Assembly: GCA_008638375.1 (NCBI GenBank)
Contig: CM018031.1
Coordinates: 3,571,001 to 3,635,000, forward strand
Length of the DNA: 64,000 bases
Direction of reading: 5' to 3'
Source: Nyssa sinensis
Lineage: Eukaryota; Streptophyta; Magnoliopsida; Cornales; Nyssaceae
In this document: piece after piece, positions 37,883-50,367 of the stretch
Numbering within the stretch: position 1 is the first letter of the stretch
Layout of the letters: every line of letters begins with the position of its first letter
The notes under the pieces: generated by a model
Told to the model about the DNA's origin: nothing
The model's database searches: none
What the model saw: only the letters and a program-made list of their open reading frames with translations
Position numbers and translations under genes: made by a program

Positions 37883-37992
37883 TCTAATAAACACACTCGG
37901 ACTCACGCACCCCACTTTGTCCTAATAGGGACTTGAACCCTTAATTTATTTTTTGGGAGGTGGAGGAGATACCACTCAACCTAACACTTAAT
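37883..37992 (-). mobile_element. tRNA-derived SINE in DsPTP1 leader intron
   Basis: On the minus strand TTAGGTTGAGTGGTATC (about 37986-37970) is a tRNA A box. GGGTTCAAGTCCC (37940-37928) is a near-perfect B box about 30 bases further on. A tRNA-unrelated part containing GTGAGTCCGAGTGTG follows. The upstream half lacks acceptor-stem pairing, so this is not a functional tRNA gene. Exact ends and a target duplication were not resolved. Confidence 0.65.
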
Positions 37993-38948
37993 GCTTAATG
38001 GGGTGAACTTCTAGTATTATCAAACCCACACAAATATTGTACCCATTTAAAGAAAATTTGAAAACATACTTAGAGTCACTCTGTGGTTTCTCTAAATTAA
38101 AATTATGATTAAGTGCCAGGAGATAGTAATAAGTATAAAGCCCTAAACATATGTTAGGCAGATCATAATTCTTCAACTTTCATTCAGAACTAATGTTAAA
38201 AGACCTCTCTCATATACATGTTAACAGTTCTAGTTCTCCACTATATAGCTCACTTGTACATGGTCCTCCACCGTGCCAAAATTACTCTTCTTACCTTAAT
38301 CTGTACCATGACAATACAAGTTATAAGGGGAAAACAATGTGATACCCCAATAAATTTTTAAAGATTATTAGATTTGCTTATATATTTTGGAACCTGCCCC
38401 ATATGAATCCATACCAAAAGTACTTTTAGCCTGAGAAACAATGGTTGTTAAACCTAGGAAATGCTCCTAGTAAATCATTTCCAAAGAAGAACGACATATT
38501 GCTCCCAATTTTCCATCTTTAACTGATCTGAAATCTCAATACCTCTTCCTATTCCTGGAAGGAAACCTTCTTTCCTATCACCTCTAGCCAGATTCTCTTC
38601 AATATTCTAGATTAGTGCTAGACATTTTCCACTCCATGAATTGATGATGTCCTTAGTTTATTCAAATTTATCCCTACTACCATCCAGTTCATCCTAATAT
38701 CCACTACATTTGTAATCTTGCTCATGTATCTTCAGTCATTCATATGTGGTTAAGAGTTTCCAGGGTGATAGTATATGAATATGGGTGGCAAGAAGCCAAT
38801 CCATTGTTCAGACAAGTGTTTATTCCAAAACCAAATGCCACTGATACAGTAATCCCTAGAGTACTTGTTTCTTTAGTTGACGTTTACGAATTTATTCAAA
38901 AATAATTTCAAATACAATGAAAACTAAAATACAACGATGTATGCTTCT

Positions 38949-39058
38949 ATTATTTTTTTTTTTATTTTTTTTATAGATGATATGATTTGAACCCCCTAAC
39001 CCCACCCTCCTTTTTTATGCCATGCCAATATTCTCACTACTGTGCTAAACTGGATTTT
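38949..39058 (-). mobile_element. tRNA-derived SINE with A-rich tail, DsPTP1 leader intron
   Basis: Minus-strand reading gives TTTAGCACAGTAGTGAG (A box, 39049-39033), then GGTTCAAATCATA (B box, 38993-38981), then an A-rich tail (T-rich on the plus strand, 38951-38972). Box order, spacing and tail are those of a short plant SINE. It appears different from the SINE at 37883-37992. Confidence 0.65.
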
Positions 39059-40270
39059 CTCTGATATTTTTAGTCATAAAAATCTATTTGCAAAAAATGG
39101 ATAGGAAAAATTCTGGAAAGCATATCAAAAGCAATATAAATTCTTTAAAGAATATTTAGCAAATCAATTATAATAGTGTCACTGTGTCAGAGAAGTAAAA
39201 GATTCTCTTAAAACTAATGTTGTAAAATTAAGTGCTAAAAAAATATAAGAATACAAAAAGTTCTTAAAAGGTATGAATCCTGTAAAAGGGGTGTTAATTA
39301 TTGCAAAATAGATATTAAAGTTAAAAGTAATAAATAGTTGCAATAAGTGGGAAAATTGGAATTGTATCAAATGTAATTCACAGAAGTTTTCTTGAAGGGA
39401 TCTCAATCATAAATTGGCTATTGTAAACCTCATAGGCATTTGTGCTAGACTATAAGAAACAAACAAGGGGGATTTAAGATTATGATTGGAATCATACTTC
39501 TATAGACTGTATCTCAACTTTTAACACACAACTTCGTGCCATAATATGAAGAAGCATGTTCACCAAAACAAAATAAAAATGAAGCAGGAAAATTAGATCA
39601 TTTTTCCTACACAAAACCTAAATTGCCCTCACTGTTAGAATTTCAAAAAGAGAACACAGAGAAAAAAAATACCAAAAAAAACAGAGACTCAATACGACTC
39701 CAGTAGACCAATTCAATGTCAATGGTAGCAACAAACACCTTGTAAATATGAATCAATACTTATATAAGAGAAAATTATGTCATCTCACATTAATTACTGA
39801 TATAGTATTGAATTACAGCCGCATGCACTTAATATGTCGCTCGGACTGGATTGGTATCATCCCTATACTTCAGACATCTTTGTTCAAACCCACAATCACC
39901 GAGGGTTTACCAAGTTTGTACTCTCATCGAAAATGCCAAAGCATTGAGATTCAACCGATATTTGACATATTTGTAAAAAGGTAAAACACCGGTAATTCAA
40001 GAAAACAAGTTCTAATCAACAATCAAGCATATATTATGATGAAACAAACCGAGAACGACTGAAATTAACATCAAACCGACTCAACAATAATCCGGATAGT
40101 TCCAAGAATTCTAAAAGGAATGTCATAATGGGCAGATGATAATAATTAAAATTGAAATAAATAAACAAAAATCGAATTACAGTACATTTGATCGATGAAG
40201 AATACAAGAACAGATTTATCAGATTGATCGCAGTACTCGAGTGCTTTACCAAGTAAGAAAATGACCCACC

Positions 40271-40330
40271 TCAAGATGCTCGGAATATACTCGAGAGCTA
40301 GAGAGCAAGGGTTCTTTAGTTCCGATTTAA
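40271..40330 (-). other. Possible 5' leader exon of DsPTP1
   Basis: The minus strand from about 40330 is CT-rich and gene-leader-like, and ends CATCTTGAG followed by GTGGGT, a possible splice donor. The acceptor would be TTACCAG at about 37500, two bases before the ATG. No clear TATA box precedes it. This is an inference from position and splice motifs only. Confidence 0.3.
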
Positions 40331-40401
40331 CATTGGTTTATTTATTGAATAATACCATAAAATTTTATTAAATTTTTTTATTTGTTAACGTGTCTGTTCG
40401 A

Positions 40402-40495
40402 GTGCTAGTTAATTAAGTATTTTGATATATACGGATGCTAGTTAATTAAATATTTTGGTATATACGGGTGCTAGTCCATTAAACCTCTTGGACTC
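40402..40495. repeat. 33-bp tandem repeat, about 2.6 copies
   Basis: TGCTAGTTAATTAA followed by TATTTTG and TATATACGG recurs with TGCTA at 40403, 40436 and 40469, a period of 33. It lies just outside the left border of the large duplication. Confidence 0.85.
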
Positions 40496-43014
40496 ATCTA
40501 ACATATAGCACCAAAAGACTGAATTTATTAGCACCAAAAAAATTGAATTCACTAATACCAAAAACAGTCACGTTAGTAAGTAAACCTTTTTAATAAAATG
40601 TTAAGATAAAGATAATAATACTGTTATTTATTACATGTTTTTTATGCTTAAAAAATACTTTAGTAGTATCTTATAATTTAAAAAATATTTGTAATTAATG
40701 CCTCATATTTTTAACTGTAATCCCTAATCGCTTGTTAGAAGGAAAATAAATAAATATTTATCTTCACTTTAGTTAAATATTTTTAAAAAAATAAAAATTT
40801 CTTGTTTAAATAATTAATAAAAGAGTAAAAAAATGTGTATAAATTATTTGATAATTAAATTTATTTTATTAAAATTAACACAAAATTTACATTTATATTT
40901 GAAATTTTAAAAAACTTATATTTTTTCTCTAATCTCTTCATTTTCAAAAATTAGAAAAGTGCATCATTTATTTATCACTTTATCTCAATCTTTTCTCGTT
41001 TTTTTTTTTTCAAATTTCTCCATCCAAACAAATTGAGGTAATAACATATTCGGTGGCAAATTTAGATTCTTGACTTAGATAGTAAAAATGAAGAAAATTT
41101 AAATTTAAATATGAGTCTTGTAAAATTATGAAAAAATTTAAGGGACAAGTCCTGATTATTTTATTAATAAAAAATCATAAAAAATAATGGTCAAATAATC
41201 AATTTAAAAAAAAAATTAGGGGCCAGCCTAGCCCAGATGTATATCTGTTTCTGTGGTGGCAGATTAAAGAAATCAAAATTTCCAAACCACGGCCCTACAA
41301 AGATCCATTTTTGTGCATCTTTAACATCTTTGTACTTCGTCTCTTGCTCTCTTCTAGTTATGGAGTCATTTCAGATTAGAAGACCCTTGTGTTTCCATTG
41401 AAGATTCGCAGCAATAATTGCCCATTCCATAGAAGCACATTTCATAGGCGAGATCAAGCTAAGTTAAAAACTTAGATTCAAACTATATAGTTAGGAATTC
41501 ATCTCAACCAAGTCTTAATGTAATGGTTCCACTTGATCTCATGTTCATCTCCTATCTAGGTTTAGGAATAGTGTATGTGATGTTAAACAAGTTGGAGAAG
41601 AGTTTATAGAGAATCTGGAACATAAGAAGTTCCCAATTCAAATTAAATTGTCTTATGAAGACAACGGATTCATTGTTTGCTAACTTGATTTTTAGAATTA
41701 ATAATTCTTATTTGACCTAGAACGATGAGACATATCAAACTTACCAGTCTTTACAGTTATGACATGTGCTATTTTTCGTTCAATTATATATGTTTAAACC
41801 TTTAATTTTATGTTTTTACTATTTTATAAAAGTTTTAATTCTTCAAATTTTTTTATTTTTTTTTTGTAGAAAACTCTCAAATTTGATAGTGTTGCTTCAC
41901 TATAGATTATGACCAATTTTCAAGAGTCGTGAGTTTGTTCAACATGCGCTGATCTTTCTTAGCCTTAACTTAATAATTGCTAATCAATAATTTTAAGAAC
42001 GAGTCATCAACTTTTATCATTTGAGTAATGAATTGTTTAAACACGATTGTAAAAATTAATGACATCGAAAATAAGAATTTTCTCTCAAGATTAAACTTAA
42101 ACGAGCTTGCACTCTAATCTTGATTTGAGCTTCATTAACATGTTTTTTTCTTTCAATATATAACTTTAATTTAGTTTAATAAATGATTAACTTTAAAAAT
42201 TTGGCTAGTATGTTTTTATCTCCTAAGCAATCTTTCAAAAGGTTCTAGCTGACTCGGGTTTTTGAACAAAATCAATTAAGGTGCATATACGTCTATATAT
42301 ATCAAAAATAAGTAACTACACTAATAAGAAAGAGGCAAAACATGATTTACATTGAGAGTCGTGTTATGAGATGAGAAATATCAAAATTAAATTTAATTGA
42401 GATAATAAAAAATATCATAAAATGTAGTCTAATTTAAGGGATATGACCTTAAACAAAACAAAATGACGAGATAAAATTTATATAAGTAATCCTAAATAGT
42501 TGTCGTAGGATTAGTTATAATCGATTTATTATTTGAGTGTTTGATAAAAATTATGTAAAAATTAATTTTTCTATAATTTTTTTTTTATTTTTCATATTGT
42601 ATATATATTAAGTAATATATAAGCATGAATATAAAGATAAAATTTATAAAAAGTCAACTATTACCAGAAGAATGTTACTTTAATTTTTTCATAACTGTGT
42701 TTCGCAATTAGATTTTAGTGGGTCTATTACAAAACTTAGTTTTCTAAAGCTCCTCCAAATACCATCAAATTCCCAATTTGGGTTCAAACAATCACCACAC
42801 CCACAAACACCCTCCAAGAGTGGATTTTAAGATAATGGGGATGGAATATGTTGTTGATATCCTATCTTACTTACAAATAGAGAAGGCAAAGAAACTACAA
42901 GGAAACGAAAAAAAGCTTTGGATCATGATGACTAGGAGCTGCCACTTGCAAGTTGCTACCCCATTTACTATCCATTTAAAATAGAAAAGCATTCAACCAC
43001 TCTCTTTTTTATTT

Positions 43015-43186
43015 GAGCAATGCTACACATACCAAATTCTTTTACCAAAAAGTGTTTACACGCTGACGTGACAGTGTAGTATTAGTTATACATTGTATCA
43101 TGACGTGATGTATAACCAATACCACACTGCCACATCAACGTGTAAACACTTTTTGGTAAAAAAATTCAGTAAGTATAGTATTATTC
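43015..43186. mobile_element. 172-bp foldback MITE with 9-bp target duplication (MULE-like)
   Basis: The ends GAGCAATGCTACACATACC and, on the reverse complement, GAATAATACTATACTTACTG lead into an exact inverted TACCAAAAAGTGTTTACACG. The palindrome continues through the centre. TTTTTATTT flanks it (43006-43014 and 43187-43195). The second duplication unit (around 49730) has a single uninterrupted TTTTTATTT at the same place, so the empty site is in the window. It sits about 280 bases upstream of the EDGP-like start codon. A 9-bp duplication fits Mutator-type elements. Confidence 0.93.
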
Positions 43187-43383
43187 TTTTTATTTATATA
43201 TCGATTGAGAACACTCTTATCCCATGCCCAAACGACATAAACGTTGTCTACCTTTTATTGGGAAACAGTCCCACCAAAAGCAGAAAAATCTACTCAGCAA
43301 GAAGTCAGCCATTTTCCAAATCCTTATCCACAATTCCATCCCCACTACCAGTCAATCTTAGCCAGCCGCGGCGCCCCACCGCT

Positions 43384-43397
43384 GCATAAAAATAGCA
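43384..43397 (+). promoter_or_regulatory. TATA-like element of the first EDGP-like gene
   Basis: GCATAAAAATAGC lies about 75 bases upstream of the start codon and is followed by a CT-rich leader, a usual plant arrangement. The match to the TATA consensus is moderate. Confidence 0.45.
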
Positions 43398-43466
43398 TAC
43401 CCACCTGCAGGACCCCCTAACCAAGTTTCTCTCTCCTCTCTTACTTTCTCTCTCTAGTTTCTTTCC

Positions 43467-44736
43467 ATGGCTTCCCCTCTTCAATTCCTTCTGTGTTCAT
43501 TCATTTGCCACATCACCAGTCTCTGCTGCTCAGAGACCCTGTTTGCCAAGTGCCGCCACAGTCCTTCCAGTGACCAAAGATCTCTCAACATTACAGTATG
43601 TGACCCAGATATGTTGGGGTACCCCAATTGTTCCTATCAAGCTTGTAGTTGATCTTGGCAGTCCATTTCTATGGATTGACTGTGCCTTGCGACACGTGTC
43701 ATCATCTTACCACCCTATACACTCTGGCTCACTCCAGTGCTCAATGGCAACGGCCAGTGACTCTGGAAATGGCAATTGCTTCTCTTGCACTAAGCCTTGG
43801 CAGAAGAGCAACAACATTTGTGGTCTCAACCCAGAAAACACCATCACAAGTGTGGCCATGCGAGGGGAGCTAGCAGAAGACATCATAGCCGTTGGATCAG
43901 ATCAGATGGGTTCAATCACCACCGTCCGTCACTTCCTATTCTCATGTGCACCCACATCTTTACTTCAAGGCCTATCAAATGGTGTCAAAGGTATATTAGG
44001 CCTTGGAAGGTCTAGAATTGCACTGCCATCACAGCTTGCCACCACACTCGGCTTCCACCGGAAATTCGCCGTGTGCCTATCGTCATCCGCCGGTGTCATA
44101 CTTACCGGCGATGGCCACTCCACCGGTACCGACATTTTCAAGTCACTAACGTACACCCCCCTCATCACGAACCAAGCTGGTACATTAGAACAATACTACA
44201 TTAATGTGAAGTCCATTAAAATAAATGGCAAGAGGTTGTCACTCAACACATCGTTATTATCGATGGACCAAAAAGGCTATGGAGGGACTAAAATAAGCAC
44301 AGTGGTTCCTTATACCACTTTGGAGAGCACAATCTATGACACATTTGTTAAAGCTTATAGCAAGACTGCCACTTCCATGAACATGACTAGGGTGGCACCA
44401 GTGGCACCTTTTAGGGTTTGCTTTAGCACAGAAGGGCTCGATACAACGCCGGTCGGGCCCACCGTGCCGACAATCGATCTTGTGTTGCAGAGTGAGATGG
44501 TTAAGTGGAGGATATATGGGAGAAATTCAATGGTGAAGGTGAGTAATGAAGTGATGTGCTTGGGGTTCTTGGATGGAGGTTTGAACTCAAGGAATTCAAT
44601 TGTTATAGGGGGTTACCAATTGGAGGATAATCTTTTAGAGTTTAATTTAGGTACTTCTATGCTTGGATTTAGCTCTTCATTATTGTTGAGAGAGAGTTGC
44701 TGTTCTAACTTTAATTCCATGCCTACTGATATTTAA
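43467..44736 (+). pseudogene. EDGP / basic 7S globulin-like gene, frameshifted
   Basis: The family is secreted pepsin-fold proteins without protease activity that bind glycoside hydrolases such as xyloglucanases or xylanases. The ATG at 43467 opens a signal peptide (MASPLQFLLCSFICHI...). The frame then shifts by one near 43543-43552, where one extra base would explain the change. From there an intronless frame runs to the stop at 44736. It shows VLPVTKDLSTLQYVTQI, VVDLGSPFLWIDC, the conserved FSCAPTSLLQGLSNGVKGIL and LGLGRSRIALPSQLA segment, GYGGTKISTVVPYTTLESTIY and IVIGGYQLEDNLLEFNLGTS. The catalytic DTG is DLG, as in EDGP-type inhibitors. The region after the first Cys cluster and the loop near LTYTPLITN are shorter than usual. 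Either a mutation destroyed the secretion signal frame or one base is a sequencing error. Everything else looks coding and conserved. Confidence 0.85.
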
Positions 44737-45197
44737 TGTGATTCATCTTTGTACAGTTTATCAACTGACAACAGAGGCATTGACATTTTTTCTCAGACCA
44801 ATATTATCAGTTCCTTTCTCTTATAGTATGATTTTTCTGTATTTACAATATGATATATTTGAAATTTGAGATTAGAGTTTACAAAAAAAAAATTGAAAGA
44901 AAAAAAAAAAAAGGGTTGCACAAAATTGATTGAAGCGGATATATGAGTTTCTCAAGTCAATAGCTCATTCACTTGAGTAGCAGTCAAGTGTCTGGTCGGT
45001 CCACAACCACAGGCATGACACTAGTCACAGACCTGCTTCATGACTTCTTTTTGAGAGGCCAAACTTGGAAGAGTATATATATATAAGTATTTACTAATAA
45101 TGATATATATATATATATAACAAGTATATTTGTATTAAACTTAAACATTGAGTAATGGAAGTCCCATTTGGATAGCATTTCAAAAATTAATTTCCGT

Positions 45198-45743
45198 TTT
45201 TTAGAAGTTGAATAGTTGTTTGGTTTTTTATTATTGATTTTCAATCTTTGTTGCAAAATAATATTCATTTACAGAGTAGTCTTCTACAAATGTACCAAAC
45301 GAATAAAATTAAAACAATTTTTAAAAAACGAATTTTAATTAATCTCTCCCTCTAACATTTCTTTTCTTCCTTGGAAGTAAAAGTCAAAATTTTTTATTGA
45401 ATCTCAGAATAAGAGTCTTGAATACATTGAGTATAAAATTCAAACGTTTCGAGTTTGAGCATCTTCCATTTTTTAGAAGTTGAATAGTTGTTTGGCTGTT
45501 TATTATTGATTTTCAATCTTTGTTGCAAAATAATATTCATTTACAGAGTAGTCTTCTACAAATGTACCAAACGAATAAAATTAAAACAATTTTTAAAAAA
45601 CGAATTTTAATTAATCTCTCCCTCTAACATTTCTTTTCTTCCTTGGAAGTAAAAGTCAAAATTTTTTATTGAATCTCGAATAAGAGTCTTGAATACGTTG
45701 AGTATAAAATTCAAACGTTTCGAGTTTGAGCATCTTCTGTGCC
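45198..45743. repeat. 272-bp tandem duplication downstream of the EDGP-like gene
   Basis: TTAGAAGTTGAATAGTTG begins at 45201 and again at 45473. The copies run through TGTACCAAACGAATAAAATT and CTCTCCCTCTAACATT to TTTGAGCATCTTC with very few differences. The copies are highly similar, so the event is young. This segment is part of what unit 2 of the large duplication has lost. Confidence 0.93.
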
Positions 45744-45835
45744 GATCGTTGGTAAATAGAATTTAAAACTGTGAGTCTAATTCTCACAGAAAATGAAACT
45801 TAATCTAGCGTGCGTAAGTTAGTACAGAATATCTC
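45718..45835 (+). repeat. SINE-like dispersed repeat, second copy
   Basis: CGAGTTTGAGCATCTTCTGT, then GCCGATCG, AAATGAAACTTAA and GCGTGCGTAAG match in order the right part of the repeat at about 5068-5150. The first segment resembles a tRNA B box. Boundaries are unknown, and it overlaps the end of the 272-bp repeat. Confidence 0.4.
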
Positions 45836-46469
45836 ATTACCAATTATTTTTTCATTAGTTACATTATCTTATTGAGAGGGAAATGAGAATCTATTAACCA
45901 TGTGAATGAATGAACAATCTGTATATAGCTTGATAACCATGACATTAATTGATAAGTTAATCTCATTATTTAGCACTTTATTGAGTGGTGATCTTGAAAA
46001 GCACAGATGAGAGAGATTAATCCATGTTTGATCTTATCCATAAACTTTTTTAAATCAGATCACGCTAATATAATAATAATGCATATCAGCATATGCCTTA
46101 TAGGAGAAGAATAATGCTTACTGCTTGAAGGTTTATGATTAAAGAAACAAAAATGTTATTTATCACCCAGCTGTTTTTGTAATTGTTTTGTATTATTATC
46201 TGAATATATAGATGCTTCTATTTAGTTCATTATTTCGAAAATATTATTTAAAAAAAAATTAAAATCATATTAAACTTCTACGAAAACCTAATTATTAATA
46301 AATCCGTGTGACTGAGAGAAATTTTTTTTTATTACTCTCAGTGCAATACACCTAAACTAATAAACACTTGACACACATACAAAATATGTGAACTGTATAT
46401 ATTAATATGATAAATATTTATTAATTTAAATACACTATATCCGAATTAATGAATAACAACTCGTCGGAA

Positions 46470-46582
46470 GAGACCAACATGAACCTTTTTTTTATGAAAA
46501 GAGGGATGCCATCTGTCACCCGTGACTGGGAGACCAACATGACCTTTTTTTTTATGAATAGAGGGATGCCACTCTGTCACTT
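46470..46582. repeat. Two-copy 60-bp tandem repeat
   Basis: AGACCAACATGA followed by CCTTTTTTTTATGAA, AGAGGGATGCCA and CTGTCAC occurs from 46471 and again from 46531. The period is 60 bases. It creates a short open frame without known homology. Confidence 0.85.
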
Positions 46583-47312
46583 AAGGTTTCCTCCAATAAT
46601 ATATAATACTGATTCATATACGGGTCTGTATACACAGATATGTAAATATACGTACAGGCCCATGGGCCACTGTCTAATTCTGCTAGGCCCAACACAAGAG
46701 CCTGATTGATAAAATATTAGGCGGGAATAATAATATCATTAGCACATTAAGTGAGTGATGGAATGTGGGTCCAATTTTCAATGGTATGGGCCATGGGCTT
46801 TAAGTGGGAGTTGGACTGCTGGCCTACTGGTGTTAGCTGCAGGATTTAGACAGTTGTCATGGACAATGGGCTTAGTCGCTTAGTCTAAATATATGGAGCC
46901 GAAAGGAAGAGGAAAACTCCGGGCCTTGGAATGCCATCAATCAGACTGCAGTGATAATTGCTGGACAAGAGTGATTCTTGCGAGGGTTTGGAGGCCACTT
47001 GATAATATGTAATTTTAATAATATTTTATTATATATATATATATTATGTTTTATTAAAAATAAAAAAATTTGTAAATAAATTCAATATGTTAACAGGGAA
47101 TGTGTCATTTTAATAATACTTTATTATATGTGATATGATTTATTTTATTTTAATATAACATAACATATATGACATAATATTATTAAAAAGCACATTATCA
47201 CGTGATGTACTAAATCTATTTAAAAATATCTCTTAAAAATAATAGGTCATAACATGTGATATGATTAAATAATGTCACTAAGCCACTATACTTCTCGACT
47301 TGTAATATAAAT

Positions 47313-50300
47313 TTTTTTGATAAAATATTAAAGTAAAGATAACATTACTGTTATTTATTACATGTTTTTTATTCTTAAAAAATATTTTAGTAGTATCTTA
47401 TAATTTAAAAAATATTTGTAATTAATGCCCCATATTTTTAACTGTAATCCCTAATCGCTTGTTAGAAGGAAAATAAATAAATATTTATCTTCACTTTATT
47501 TGAATATTTAAAAAAATAAAAATTTCTTGTTTAAATAATTAATAAAAGATTAAAAAAAAATGTGTATAAATTATTTGATAATTAAATTCATTTTATTAAA
47601 ATTAACACAAACATTTACATTTATATTTGAAGATTTAAAAAATTTATTAAAAAATTATATTTTTTCTCCAATCTCTTCATTTTTGAAGATTAGAAAAGTG
47701 CATCATTTATTTATCACTTAATCTCAATCTTTTTTCTTCTTTTTTTCAAATTTTTCCGTCCAAACAAATTGAGGTAATAACATATTCGGAGGCAAATTTA
47801 GATTCTTGACTTAGATAGTAAAAATGAAGAAAATTTAAATTTAAATATGAGTCTTGTAAAATTATGAAAAAATCTAAGGGACAAGTCCTGATTATTTTAT
47901 TAATAAAAAATCATACAAAAAATAATGGTCAAATAATCAATTTAAAAAAAAAAAATTAGGGGCCAGCCTAGCCCAGATGTATATCTGTTTCTGTGGTGGC
48001 AGATTAAAGAAATCAAATTTTTCAAACCCCCGGCCCAGATCCATTTTTGTGCATCTTTGTACTCCGTCTCTTGCTCTCTTCTAGTTATGGATTCATTTCA
48101 GATAGGAGACCCTTGTCTTTCCATTGAAGATTCGCAGCAATAATTGCTCATTCCATAGAAGCACATTTCATGGGCGAGATCAAGCTAAGTTAAAAGCTTA
48201 GATTCAAACTATATAGTTAGGGATTCATCTCAACCAAGTCTTAATATAATGGTTCCACTTGATCTCGGGTTCATCTCCTATCTAGGTTTAGGAATAGTGT
48301 ATGTGATGTTAAACAAGTTGGAGAAGAGTTTATAGAGAATTTGGAACATAAGAAGTCCCAATTCAAATTAAATTGTCTTGTGATGACAACGGATTCATTG
48401 TTTGCTGACTTGATTTTTGGGATTAATAATTCTTATTTAACCTAGAACGACGAGACATATCAAACTTATCGTCTTTACGGTTATGACATGTGATATTTTT
48501 CGTTCAATTATACATGTTTAAACCTTTAATTTTATATTTTTAGTATTTTATAAAAGTTTTAATTCTTCAATTATTTTTTTTTTGTAGAAAACTCTCAAAT
48601 TTGATAGTGTTGTTTACTATAGATTATGATCAATTTTCAGGAGTCATGAGTTCGCTCAACATGCGCTGATCTTTCTTAGCTTTAAATTAATAATTGTTAA
48701 TCAATAATTTTAAGAATGAGTCATCAAATTTTATCATTTGAGTAATGAATTGTTTAAACACGATTGTAAAAATTAATGACATCGAAAATAAGAATTTTCT
48801 CTCAAGATTAAACTTTAACAAGCTTGCACTCTAATCTTGATTTGAGCTTCATTAACTTGTTTTTTCTTTATATATATAACTTTACAATAGCATTTAGTTT
48901 AATAAATGATTAACTTTTAAAATTTGACCAGTATGTTTTTATCTCCTAAGCAATCTTTAAAAAGGTTCTAGCTGACTCGGGTTTTTGAACAAAATCAATT
49001 AAGGTGCATATACGTCTATATATATCGAAAATCAATAACTACACCAACAAGAAAGCAAAACGTGATTTATATTGACAGTCATGTTATGAGACGAGAAAGA
49101 TCAAAATTAAATTTAATTGAGATAATAAAAAATATCATAAAACGTAGTCTAATTGAAGAAATATGACTTTAAACAAAACAAAACGACGAGATAAAATTTA
49201 TATAACTAATCCTAAATAGTGTCTTAGGATCAGTTATAATTGATTTATTATTTGGGTGTTTGATAAAAATTATGTAAAAGTTATTTTTCCTATAAAGTTT
49301 TTCTTTTATTTTTTATATTGTATATATATTAAGTAATATATAAGCGATAAATATAAAGATAAAATTTATAAAAAGTCAACTATTACGAGAAGAACGTTAC
49401 TTTAATTTTTTCATAACTGTGTTTCGCAATTAGATTTTAGTGGGTCTATTACAAAACTTAGTTTTCTGAAGCTCCTCCAAATACCATCAAATTCCCAATT
49501 TGGGTTCAAACAACCACCACACCCACAAACACCCTCCAAGAGTGGATTTTAAGATCATGGGGATGGGATATGCTGTTGATATCCTACCTTACTTATAAAT
49601 AGAGAAGGCAAAGAAACTAAAAGGAAACGAAAAAAAGCTTTGGATCATGATGACTAGGAGCTGCCACTTGCAAGTTGCTACCCCATTTACTATCCATTTA
49701 AAATAGAAAAGCATTCAACCACTCTCTTTTTTATTTATATATCGATTGAGAACACTCTTATCCCATGCCCAAACGACATAAACGTTGTCTACCTTTTATT
49801 GGGAAGTGAGTGATGGAATGTGGGTCCAATTTGTAATGGTATGGGCCATGGGCTTTAAGTGGGAGTTGGACTGCTGGCCTACTGGTGTTAGCTGCAGGAT
49901 TTAGACAGTTGTCATGGACAATGGGCTTAGTCGCTTAGTCTAAATATATGGAGCCGAAAGGAAGAGGAAAACTCCGGGCCTTGGAATGCCATCAATCAGA
50001 CTGCAGTGATAATTGCTGGACAAGAGTGATTCTTGCGAGGGTTTGGAGGCCACTTGGTAATATGTAATTTTAATAATATTTTATTATATATATTATGCTT
50101 TATTAAAAATAAAAAAATTTGTAAATAAATTCAATATGTTAACAGGGAATGTGTCATTTTAATAATACTTTATGATATGTGATATGATTTACTTTATTTT
50201 AATATAACATAGCATATATGACATAATATTATTAAAGAGGCACATTATCACGTGATGTACTAAATCTATTTAAAAATATCTCTTAAAAATAATAGGTCAT

Positions 50301-50367
50301 AACATGTGATATGATTAAATAATGTCACTAAGCCACTATACTTCTCGAACTTGTAATATAAATTTTT
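47313..50367. repeat. Tandem duplication, unit 2, with internal 3.5-kb deletion
   Basis: 47313-49805 copies 40587-43264, and 49804-50367 copies 46749-47316. At 49803-49806 the two flanks are joined directly (GGGAAGTGAG), so the equivalent of 43265-46750 (3,486 bp, including the whole EDGP-like gene) is missing. The junction shares AA with both parental ends, a microhomology typical of end-joining. The upstream copy ends only about 200 bases short of where the gene would start, so nothing of the gene remains. No reading frame of interest is present. Confidence 0.9.

Larger units (their letters stand above)
40587..47316. repeat. Tandem duplication, unit 1 (about 6.7 kb, contains the EDGP gene)
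   Basis: 40587-43264 is closely similar to 47313-49805, and 46749-47316 to 49804-50367, in the same order and orientation. Unit 1 contains both flanks plus the intervening 3.5 kb that carries the EDGP-like gene. The unit border falls in a T-run shared by both ends (near 40587 and 47313). By eye the copies differ at a few percent of positions plus small indels. Unit 1 also holds a 172-bp MITE absent from unit 2. Confidence 0.9.

Noticed and set aside
37883..37992. Functional tRNA gene on the minus strand
   Set aside because: A and B boxes are good but the acceptor stem and anticodon arm do not pair, and a tRNA-unrelated body follows, so a SINE fits better.
43649..44168. Alternative frames on both strands inside the first EDGP-like gene
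   Set aside because: They are out-of-frame shadows of the conserved TAXi-type coding frame.
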